Below are positions 8,909 through 15,603 of a DNA stretch of 45,926 nucleotides, piece by piece. A model generated the notes under the pieces. It was not told the DNA's origin, searched no databases, and worked only from the letters and a program-made list of their open reading frames with translations. The DNA lies in assembly GCA_021845865.1 (NCBI GenBank), contig JAJZVC010000022.1:1-45926 (forward strand). The letters are read 5' to 3'. Each line of letters begins with the position of its first letter. Within the stretch, counting starts at the first letter, position 1. Source of the DNA: Pseudomonadota bacterium (GTDB lineage Bacteria > Pseudomonadota > Gammaproteobacteria > Burkholderiales > UBA9220). The position numbers and the translations under genes are program-made.

Positions 8909-9763
8909 ATGGCCATTTTTGTAATCGCCGAAATCGGCATCAACCACAACGGCAGCCTCGACATCGCCAAGCAGCTCATCGATGTGGCGAAGGAGGCAGG
9001 AGCGGATGCGGTCAAGTTTCAGAAGCGCACTATTGACCTAGTCTACACCAAGGAATTTCTTGATTCCCCCCGGGAAAGCCCCTGGGGCAAGACCCAGCGC
9101 GCCCAGAAGGAGGGGCTAGAGTTCAATGCTGAGCAATTCCGGGAAATCGACCGCTACTGTTGCGAAAAGGGCATCGAATGGTTCGCTTCCGCGTGGGATA
9201 TGGAAAGCCAGAAATTCCTGCGCCAGTTCGACCTGAAGTACAACAAAATCGCCTCCGCCATGCTGGTGCACGAGCCTCTGCTACGCTTAGTGGCTGAAGA
9301 AAAGAAGCACACCTTTATTTCCACCGGTATGAGCGATATTAGGCAAGTCGAGCGCGCCATCGATATTTTTCGGGAGGCCGGCTGTCCTTTCGAGCTGATG
9401 CACACCATTTCTACCTATCCGATGGACGACGAAGATGCCAACCTCAATCGCATCAAGGCGCTGCGCGAGCATTTCGGCTGCGATGTGGGTTATAGCGGCC
9501 ACGAGGTAGGGCTGGCCGTGTCCTATGCGGCGGCAGCTTTGGGCATCACCTCCCTCGAACGCCACATTACCCTGGATCGCGCCATGTATGGTTCCGATCA
9601 GGCCGCTTCGGTGGAGCCTTCGGGATTCCGCATGATGGTAGGTGCGGTGCGCAAGATCGAGAAGGCCATGGGCGATGGTTGCCTGGAGATGAATCCGAAG
9701 GAGGCGCCCATTGCGGAGAAGCTGCGGGCGCATATTCCTTTCGAAAGCGAATACACGAACTGA
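8909..9763 (+). CDS. neuB: NeuB-family ulosonate synthase, short form without SAF domain
   Basis: A 284-residue TIM-barrel synthase that condenses an aldose (or aldose phosphate) with phosphoenolpyruvate to give an alpha-keto acid sugar. Landmarks are IAEIGINHNGSLDIAKQLID, AVKFQKR, FISTGMSD, MHTISTYPMD, GYSGHEVGLA and ERHITLDRAMYGSDQAASVEP. The His residues in GYSGHE and ERHITLD match the two metal ligands of NeuB. Typical NeuB, LegI and PseI proteins are about 340-350 residues, with a C-terminal antifreeze-like SAF domain that reaches into the partner's active site. This one stops just after the barrel, with no sign of a frameshift. The usual PDH near the end reads SDQ. These differences suggest an unusual substrate. 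Confidence 0.85.
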   Translation: MAIFVIAEIGINHNGSLDIAKQLIDVAKEAGADAVKFQKRTIDLVYTKEFLDSPRESPWGKTQRAQKEGLEFNAEQFREIDRYCCEKGIEWFASAWDMESQKFLRQFDLKYNKIASAMLVHEPLLRLVAEEKKHTFISTGMSDIRQVERAIDIFREAGCPFELMHTISTYPMDDEDANLNRIKALREHFGCDVGYSGHEVGLAVSYAAAALGITSLERHITLDRAMYGSDQAASVEPSGFRMMVGAVRKIEKAMGDGCLEMNPKEAPIAEKLRAHIPFESEYTN

Positions 9764-9774
9764 GGGGGGCGGCG

Positions 9775-10758
9775 ATGGTTAGCGGTCGCGTAGTATGGAT
9801 GAACGGTAAGCTGGTGCCGGAGGCGGAAGCGAAAATTTCCGTCTATGACTCAGCCCTCATGTTCGGCGATATGGTGTTCGAGATGACCCGCTCCTTCGGC
9901 AAGAAGCAGTTCAAGCTGCGGGAACACTTGGAGCGGTTGTACGCTGGCCTCAAGATCCTGCAGATTCCGGTGGGCATGACCATTGATAAAATGGAGCACC
10001 ATTGCTTCGAAGCCATCGAGGCTAACGAGCACCTGTTCGGGGACGACGACGAGCACCGCCTCATGATCGACGTTTCCCGCGGCACTCTCGGTATTTACCA
10101 AGGGGTGGAAGGGCTGCACAAGGGGCCCAACGTCATCATCGCCGACTTCCCCTTGCGTTGGACGGTGGCCGGCATGGGGCACCTGTTTGACACTGGCATC
10201 AACGCTATCATCACCTCCCAGCGCGCCATCCCCGGATCCCTGCTGGACCCGAAGATCAAGAACCGCAGTCGAATCCACTACCTGATGGCCAACATCGAGG
10301 CCTCCAACATTGCCGGCGATGATAACTGGGCACTGCTGCTGGACCCGGACGGCTTTATCGCCGAAGGTACCGGCGACAACTTTTTCATCATCAAGAACAA
10401 CACCATCATCTCCCCGGAGGGGCGCAACATCCTGCGGGGAGTCTCCCGTGCCTACGTAATGGAGGAGTTGGGCCCCCAACTGGGCATGAAGGTGGTGGAG
10501 AAGAACATTGAGCCCTACGACGTCCACACCGCCGACGAGGCCTTCATGACCGGCACGCCGTTCTGTATGCTGCCGGTGACCCGGCTCAACGGCCTGCCCA
10601 TCGGCGACGGCAAGGTGGGTCCGGGGTTCCAGGCTTTGCTCGACCGCTGGTCCGGCAACGTGGGGGTAGATATCGCCCGGCAAATCAAGGCGTGGAACGC
10701 CAGCGAATCCGGGGCTGCTTCGGATGCCCCGACCCCGTACCGCTTCAAGAAGAAGTGA
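9775..10758 (+). CDS. Class IV PLP aminotransferase (branched-chain/D-amino-acid aminotransferase-like)
   Basis: A 328-residue fold-type IV PLP enzyme. It starts MVSGRVVWMNGKLVP, followed by the SVYDSALMFGDMVFE segment usual for the family. It has an IKNRSRIHYL segment with a candidate PLP lysine and the signature EGTGDNFFIIKNNTIISP, then LRGVSRAYVMEE and TGTPFCMLPV. Known members act on branched-chain amino acids, D-amino acids or aminodeoxychorismate. Sugar aminotransferases are normally fold type I, so one inside a sugar cassette is unexpected. It may aminate a keto-sugar intermediate or supply an amino acid for an N-acyl group. The ATG at 9775 follows GAGGGG by seven bases; longer in-frame starts lie inside neuB. 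Confidence 0.85.
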   Translation: MVSGRVVWMNGKLVPEAEAKISVYDSALMFGDMVFEMTRSFGKKQFKLREHLERLYAGLKILQIPVGMTIDKMEHHCFEAIEANEHLFGDDDEHRLMIDVSRGTLGIYQGVEGLHKGPNVIIADFPLRWTVAGMGHLFDTGINAIITSQRAIPGSLLDPKIKNRSRIHYLMANIEASNIAGDDNWALLLDPDGFIAEGTGDNFFIIKNNTIISPEGRNILRGVSRAYVMEELGPQLGMKVVEKNIEPYDVHTADEAFMTGTPFCMLPVTRLNGLPIGDGKVGPGFQALLDRWSGNVGVDIARQIKAWNASESGAASDAPTPYRFKKK

Positions 10759-10771
10759 CCCGGGAGGGACG

Positions 10772-11347
10772 ATGAAAGCGCAAGTTCAAATCGACCTGCA
10801 AAGTGCCCTGGCCGTGCACCAAGCCCTCGCTCAGGATGAGGCGCTGCAGGGCCAGCTGGTTGAACTCGCCGGCTGGTGCCTGGACGCCCTGCGCCAGGGG
10901 GGGAAGATTTTCTTCGCCGGTAACGGCGGCAGCTTTGCTGACGCCCAGCATCTCGCGGCGGAATTCGTCTCCCGCCTCCAGTTCGACCGGGCGCCCCTGC
11001 CTTCCATTGCGCTGGGCACCAACAGCTCCTCCATGAGCGCCATCGGCAACGACTACGGCTACGACCAGGTGTTCGCCCGGGAACTGCGGGCCATGGCGGG
11101 CCCCCATGACGTGTTCGTGCCTATCACCACCAGCGGCAACAGCCCCAACATCCTGGCGGCGGTGGAGGTGGCGCGGGAACTCTCGATCCGCACCATGGGC
11201 TTCACCGGCGAAGGCGGCGGCCATCTGGGGGATTTTTGCCCCTGCCTGCGAGTGCCCTCCCGCCGCACCGAGCGCGTCCAGGAAGGCCACATCCTGCTCG
11301 GCCACATCCTGTGCGGGCTGGTGGAAACCGCCTATTTCAAGGGCTGA
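10772..11347 (+). CDS. SIS-domain phosphosugar isomerase, GmhA-like
   Basis: A 191-residue single-domain SIS protein close to GmhA, which converts sedoheptulose 7-phosphate to D-glycero-D-manno-heptose 7-phosphate. It has AGNGGSFADAQHLAAEFV near residue 50, TTSGNSPNI near 110, and RVQEGHILLGHILCGLVE at the C terminus. The Glu of AAEFV and the first His of EGHILLGH match the GmhA catalytic pair. It is not KdsD-like, since it lacks the CBS domains and the KdsD phosphate-loop sequence. In this cassette it could make the aldose phosphate used by the NeuB-type enzyme, or it could be an ordinary heptose-pathway gene serving LPS core. The ATG at 10772 follows GGGAGG. Confidence 0.85.
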   Translation: MKAQVQIDLQSALAVHQALAQDEALQGQLVELAGWCLDALRQGGKIFFAGNGGSFADAQHLAAEFVSRLQFDRAPLPSIALGTNSSSMSAIGNDYGYDQVFARELRAMAGPHDVFVPITTSGNSPNILAAVEVARELSIRTMGFTGEGGGHLGDFCPCLRVPSRRTERVQEGHILLGHILCGLVETAYFKG

Positions 11348-12216
11348 TGCCGCCCGTGACTGCCTGTTATCTCTGCGGCGGCACCGTCCACCGCGAACGC
11401 CCCGGCAGCGTGCGGGATGCGCCCGACCTCAAGGTGCTCGAGTGCGACGCCTGTGGCTTGGTGTTCCTGTCCTCCTTCGGACACATCCGCGCCGACCATT
11501 ATGAAGATTCCGGCATGCACGGCGACCAGCCCCTGCCGGTGGCCGACTGGCTGCGGGAGGCTGAGGGGGACGACGAGCGCCGTTTCCGCTTCCTCCAGGC
11601 CCGGCTGCCGGGCAAACGGCTGCTGGACTTCGGCTGCGGCGCCGGGGGGTTTTTGCTCAAGGCTCGGGAACTGGCGGTCGAGGTGGCGGGAATCGAGCCG
11701 GAGGCGCGGCTCCAGGCCCACTTCGGACAGGCCGGTGTGCAGGTGCGGGGTGGTTTGGACGACGTTGCGGGGACGGGCCGGCGTTTCGATCTGATCACCG
11801 CGTTCCACGTGGTGGAGCATCTGCACGATCCGCGGAGCATGCTGGCTCGGCTGGCGGAATTGCTGGAGCCGGGGGGAGAGTTGATCGTCGAAGTGCCCAG
11901 TTCCGACGATGCATTGTTGACCCTGTTCGACTGCGACGCTTTCCAGCATTTCACCTACTGGAGCCAACACCTGTTCCTGTTCAATCCCCACACCCTGGCC
12001 GACCTGGTGCGCCAGGCCGGCTTGAGGTTGCGCTGGAGCAAGCAGGTGCAGCGCTACCCCCTGTCCAACCACCTCCATTGGCTGGCCCGGAGCAAGCCCG
12101 GCGGCCATCAGAAATGGGCCTTTCTCGACAGCGCTGCCCTCGACGACGCCTACGCGGCCCAACTGGCATCCCTGGGCCGGTGCGATACGCTTCTGGCGGG
12201 CATCGGCCGCGACTAA
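11347..12216 (+). CDS. SAM-dependent methyltransferase with N-terminal cysteine cluster
   Basis: A 289-residue class I methyltransferase. The first 40 residues contain two Cys pairs (CYLC and CDAC), a likely zinc site resembling that of sugar C-methyltransferases of the TylC3/NovU group. The SAM-binding motif LLDFGCGAGGFLL is near residue 95, followed by an acidic loop (GIEPEA), AFHVVEHLHDP and LEPGGELIVEVPS. The start overlaps the upstream stop (TGATG). Sugar C-methyltransferases of this type usually act on keto-sugars, but they are longer, about 400 residues, and this one lacks their C-terminal part. It may therefore methylate a sugar or an N-acyl group. The exact target cannot be read from sequence. 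Confidence 0.8.
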   Translation: MPPVTACYLCGGTVHRERPGSVRDAPDLKVLECDACGLVFLSSFGHIRADHYEDSGMHGDQPLPVADWLREAEGDDERRFRFLQARLPGKRLLDFGCGAGGFLLKARELAVEVAGIEPEARLQAHFGQAGVQVRGGLDDVAGTGRRFDLITAFHVVEHLHDPRSMLARLAELLEPGGELIVEVPSSDDALLTLFDCDAFQHFTYWSQHLFLFNPHTLADLVRQAGLRLRWSKQVQRYPLSNHLHWLARSKPGGHQKWAFLDSAALDDAYAAQLASLGRCDTLLAGIGRD

Positions 12217-12231
12217 ACTAAGGACTCTGCA

Positions 12232-13062
12232 ATGAATTATCCGGCAAATCCCCTCGGCGTCATGGAAGGCCGCCTGCTACCCAAGTACCAGGGGCGCTAC
12301 CAGGCACACCCGGTGGGCTACTGGCAGGACGAGTTTCCCCGGGCGGCGGAAGCGGGGTTGGACTGCATCGAATTTATCCTCGACTACAACGACGCCGAGG
12401 CCAACCCCCTGCTGCGCCCGGATGGTCCGGACGAGATTCTGGCGGTGTCGGAGGCGAGCGGGGTAAAGGTATACACCGTCTGCGCCGACTACTTCATGGA
12501 AGCGCCGCTGCACCATCCCGACCAGGCGGTCGCCGCCCACAGCCAGGAGATGCTGCGCCGCCTGCTGGCTCATGGCGGGAAACTGGGGCTGACCGACATC
12601 GTCATTCCCTGCGTGGACCAGTCCACGATGGCGGATGCCGCCGCCCAGGACCGCTTTGTGCAGCGCATGCAGCCCCTGGTGGAGGAGGCCGAGAAGGCGG
12701 GTATCAACCTGTCCCTGGAAACCGATCTGGCGCCCCAGCCTTTCGCCGATCTGCTATCCCGCTTCGATTCCCGCCGCGTGACGGTGAATTACGACACCGG
12801 CAACAGCGCGGCCCTCGGTTTCGATCCGGCGGAGGAGCTGGCCTGCTATGGCGGGCGCATCTCCGACATCCACATCAAGGACCGGGTCCTGGGCGGCGGC
12901 TCGGTGGTGCTGGGCACCGGAAACACCCAGTTCGAGCGCTTCTTTATGGCCTTGCGCCCCTTGGACTACCAGGGCCCCTTCATCATGCAGGCTTTTCGCG
13001 ACGACGAAGGGGTGGCGATATTTCGCCAGCAGTTGGATTGGGTGCGTCAGCGCTACCTGTGA
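12232..13062 (+). CDS. Sugar phosphate isomerase/epimerase-like TIM-barrel protein (AP_endonuc_2 fold)
   Basis: A 276-residue xylose-isomerase-like TIM barrel. It has GVMEGRLLPKYQGRYQAHP at the N terminus, DCIEFILDYNDAE, VKVYTVCADYFMEAP, SLETDLAP, NYDTGNSAALG, DIHIKDRV and MQAFRDDEG. Glu, Asp, His and Glu/Asp residues at the strand ends give the usual divalent-metal site of this superfamily, which includes hydroxypyruvate isomerase and ketose 3-epimerases. Similar proteins are known in nonulosonic-acid and flagellar-glycan clusters, mostly unassigned. Here it probably isomerises or epimerises a sugar intermediate. It starts 15 bases after the methyltransferase gene. Confidence 0.75.
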   Translation: MNYPANPLGVMEGRLLPKYQGRYQAHPVGYWQDEFPRAAEAGLDCIEFILDYNDAEANPLLRPDGPDEILAVSEASGVKVYTVCADYFMEAPLHHPDQAVAAHSQEMLRRLLAHGGKLGLTDIVIPCVDQSTMADAAAQDRFVQRMQPLVEEAEKAGINLSLETDLAPQPFADLLSRFDSRRVTVNYDTGNSAALGFDPAEELACYGGRISDIHIKDRVLGGGSVVLGTGNTQFERFFMALRPLDYQGPFIMQAFRDDEGVAIFRQQLDWVRQRYL

Positions 13063-13072
13063 AGGATAAGGG

Positions 13073-13846
13073 ATGGATCTTGGGCTGAAAGACAAGCGGG
13101 TCCTGGTTGCCGGCGCCTCCCGGGGCATCGGCCTGGCCGTTGCCGCGGGTTTCCTGCGGGAGGGGGCCCGGGTGGCTATGCTGGCCCGCTCCGCCGGTCC
13201 CCTGGACGAGGTCCTATGCCGCCTCCAGGAAGAGTATGGCCCGGAGCGGGTGCTGGCGTTTCCCGCCGACTGCTCCGACGCGGCGGCATGGCCGTCAATC
13301 CTGGATCGCATCGGCTCTGCCTGGGGCGGGCTGGACGTGGCCATTGCCAATGTGGGCGACGGCCGCGGCCCCCAGGAGGCCTTGCCGGACGCTGAGCGCT
13401 TCGCTGAGGCCTGGGGCAGCAATTTCAGCGCAGCAGAAGCCACGGCCCGCGCCACCCTGCCCCTGCTGGAGGCAAGCGGCGGCTGTCTGTTGTTCGTCTC
13501 CTCCATCGCCGGGCTGGAATACATCGGCGCTCCCACCGACTATTCGGTGGCCAAGACCGCACTGGTGGCCCTGACCAAGCAGATGGCCCGGCGCCTGGCT
13601 CCCCGGGTGCGGGTCAACTGCCTGGCCCCGGGCAACGTTTATTTTCCCGGCGGCAGCTGGGATGCAAAAATCCAGGCCGACCCCCAGCGGGTGGAGGCGC
13701 TGATCCAAGCCACCGTTCCCATGAAGCGTTTCGGTACGCCGGCAGAGATGGCGGACGCCGTCCTCTTCCTGTGCTCCGAACGCGCCGCCTTCATTACCGG
13801 TTCCTGCCTGGTGGTGGACGGCGGACAGACCGTGGGACTCCATTGA
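13073..13846 (+). CDS. Short-chain dehydrogenase/reductase (FabG-like), first of a pair
   Basis: A 257-residue classical SDR. It has the NAD(P)-binding motif VAGASRGIGLAVA, AIANVGDG in place of NNAG, the catalytic Ser in LFVSSIAG, and the Tyr-x3-Lys in YSVAKTALV. The C terminus reads AAFITGSCLVVDGGQT, as in the FabG group. The active site is complete. It would oxidise or reduce a hydroxyl or keto group of a small substrate. Its position ten bases upstream of a second SDR and inside the ulosonate cassette suggests a sugar or sugar-phosphate substrate rather than fatty acids. Nothing in the sequence fixes that substrate. Confidence 0.82.
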   Translation: MDLGLKDKRVLVAGASRGIGLAVAAGFLREGARVAMLARSAGPLDEVLCRLQEEYGPERVLAFPADCSDAAAWPSILDRIGSAWGGLDVAIANVGDGRGPQEALPDAERFAEAWGSNFSAAEATARATLPLLEASGGCLLFVSSIAGLEYIGAPTDYSVAKTALVALTKQMARRLAPRVRVNCLAPGNVYFPGGSWDAKIQADPQRVEALIQATVPMKRFGTPAEMADAVLFLCSERAAFITGSCLVVDGGQTVGLH

Positions 13847-13856
13847 GAGGATAAGA

Positions 13857-14678
13857 ATGAGCGAATCCCTGTTTTCCCTGAAGGACAAGGTAATTGTCAT
13901 CACTGGCGCAGCCGGCCTACTGGGCCGCCATCATTCCGAAGTGGTGGCACGGGCCGGCGGCGTTCCGGTGCTGCTTGATTTGTACGCGGGGCCGGTGGAG
14001 GAGTTGGCCAAAGACCTGGAGCGCCGCTACGGCGTCGCCGCTTCCGGTTTCGCGGTGGACATTACCCGTGAGGCGGAGATCGAGGCCAACTGCACTGCGG
14101 TCCTGGCCCGCTATGGCCACATCGACGGCTTGGTGAACAACGCTGCTAACAATCCCAAGGTGGAGGGTGACGGCAGCAAGAACTTCTCCCGCCTGGAGAA
14201 CTTCCCCCTGCAGGTGTGGGATGCCGACGTGGCGGTGGGGCTAACCGGCGCCTTCCTCTGCGCCAAGCATTACGGTGCAGTTATCGCCCGTCAGGGGGGA
14301 AGCATCGTCAACATTTCCTCCGATCTGGGACTTATCGCTCCCGACCAGCGGCTCTACCGCAAGTCCGGGCTGCCGGAGGACCAGCAGCCAGTGAAGCCGG
14401 TCACCTACTCGGTGGTGAAATCCGGTCTAATCGGACTCACTCGTTATCTAGCCACTTACTGGGCGGACCGTGGTGTGCGCTGCAATGCCCTATGCCCTGG
14501 CGGTGTGGAAAACAACCAAGACCCTGCCTTCCTCAAGGAAGTCTCCAGCCGTATCCCCATGGGCCGTATGGCCCAGCCCGATGAGTACCAGGGAAGTGTG
14601 TTGTTTTTACTGTCTAGTGCTTCCAGTTACGTGAATGGAGCAGTCCTTGCGGCGGACGGTGGGCGGACCACCTGGTAG
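13857..14678 (+). CDS. Short-chain dehydrogenase/reductase, PtmA-like, second of a pair
   Basis: A 273-residue SDR with VITGAAGLLGRHHSEVVARAG at the cofactor site, LVNNAANNPK, SIVNISSDLGLIAPD, the active-site YSVVKSGLIGLTRYLA and an SPGG-like CPGGVENNQDPAFL. The AAGLLG cofactor loop, the IAPD insertion and the ENNQDPAFL segment resemble PtmA of Campylobacter, an oxidoreductase tied to legionaminic acid synthesis on flagellin. This is the strongest gene-level link between the cassette and nonulosonic-acid chemistry outside neuA and neuB. The assignment is from remembered family features; an alignment would be needed to tell it from other SDRs. Confidence 0.78.
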   Translation: MSESLFSLKDKVIVITGAAGLLGRHHSEVVARAGGVPVLLDLYAGPVEELAKDLERRYGVAASGFAVDITREAEIEANCTAVLARYGHIDGLVNNAANNPKVEGDGSKNFSRLENFPLQVWDADVAVGLTGAFLCAKHYGAVIARQGGSIVNISSDLGLIAPDQRLYRKSGLPEDQQPVKPVTYSVVKSGLIGLTRYLATYWADRGVRCNALCPGGVENNQDPAFLKEVSSRIPMGRMAQPDEYQGSVLFLLSSASSYVNGAVLAADGGRTTW

Positions 14679-14726
14679 TAAATGCGCACCGCTAACGACC
14701 AATAACCATCTCAAGAAAGCAATCAC

Positions 14727-15590
14727 ATGAACATCAAATTGAATCTTGGTGCAAGCCCAATCTGGGAAAAGGAAGGGTGGCATATTCTGGATCACAAAAT
14801 CACGGCGTCTGAAGGATACCGAATAGCCGGGGATGCTGTCGCGATGGATCTACCGGATGAATCTTGCGATGTTGTGTTTTGCTCCCATGTTTTCGAACAT
14901 ATTCCCCATATCCGCCTACCGCTACTTTTATCGGAAATCAATCGCGTTTTGAAAGTGGGAGGAGTGCTTCGTATCTTGACTCCCGACCTAAAGCGCGTGG
15001 CAAAGGCTTATGTGAGTGAAGACATGGATTTCTTCAGGGAAGCCAAGGAAGAAGATCCTAGTTTGAGAACTGATTTGGGTTTCGGAGGGATGCTGATGAA
15101 CTTCATCGTTTCTCCCGGACAGGATACTATCTTGCTAGATCGGAATGCATCCGAGTTTATCGCCGGCTATGCCCATCTTTATTCCTACGATTTCGAGATG
15201 CTGAACATCATGCTGGGGCGGTTGGGTTACAACAATATCCGGCAGTGCGGATTCTGTGATTCTAAAATCGAAGAAATGAAAGAGCCCCTGCATGTTAACA
15301 CCTTGCCGTCGGTATGGGAAAACATGAACCCAGATTTTTACCGTAAACACGGCTTAAAACATGAGTTGGTGAACGGCAAATATGTCATTGATTTCAAGGT
15401 GACCGGTTTTGATCGAGATCCCCTGACGTCACTCATTATCGAATGTGAAAAGGGCCACTTTGTAAATAAGGAGGAGGCGCACAATTTCTTTAACCTCAAA
15501 GGGGATAATTACAACCGCTATGCCTACAGTTTGCTCACCGACGAACGTGTGGTGGATCGACTGAACCAGTGTGGCATCAAGCATCCATAG
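14727..15590 (+). CDS. SAM-dependent methyltransferase (Methyltransf_11 type)
   Basis: A 287-residue protein with a compact N-terminal methyltransferase domain: IKLNLGASP at the SAM site (a variant of the GxGxG loop), VAMDLPDESCDVVFCSHVFEHIPH around residues 42-65, and LSEINRVLKVGGVLRILTPDL. The rest, from about 130, has no motif that I recognise and may shape the acceptor site. Such proteins are frequent in O-antigen and capsule clusters. Base composition falls in AT-richness towards that of the first 7 kb, unlike the GC-rich genes just before it, so this gene and the next may have a separate origin. It is 48 bases from the SDR, the largest gap in the run. Confidence 0.78.
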   Translation: MNIKLNLGASPIWEKEGWHILDHKITASEGYRIAGDAVAMDLPDESCDVVFCSHVFEHIPHIRLPLLLSEINRVLKVGGVLRILTPDLKRVAKAYVSEDMDFFREAKEEDPSLRTDLGFGGMLMNFIVSPGQDTILLDRNASEFIAGYAHLYSYDFEMLNIMLGRLGYNNIRQCGFCDSKIEEMKEPLHVNTLPSVWENMNPDFYRKHGLKHELVNGKYVIDFKVTGFDRDPLTSLIIECEKGHFVNKEEAHNFFNLKGDNYNRYAYSLLTDERVVDRLNQCGIKHP

Positions 15591-15603
15591 GAAGAAGGCA
15601 CCG

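Noticed and set aside
7689-9763. A Kdo pathway (kdsA/kdsB/kdsC)
   Set aside because: The synthase has NeuB motifs rather than KdsA ones, and the synthetase looks like NeuA rather than KdsB. No KdsD is present; only the phosphatase half resembles KdsC.
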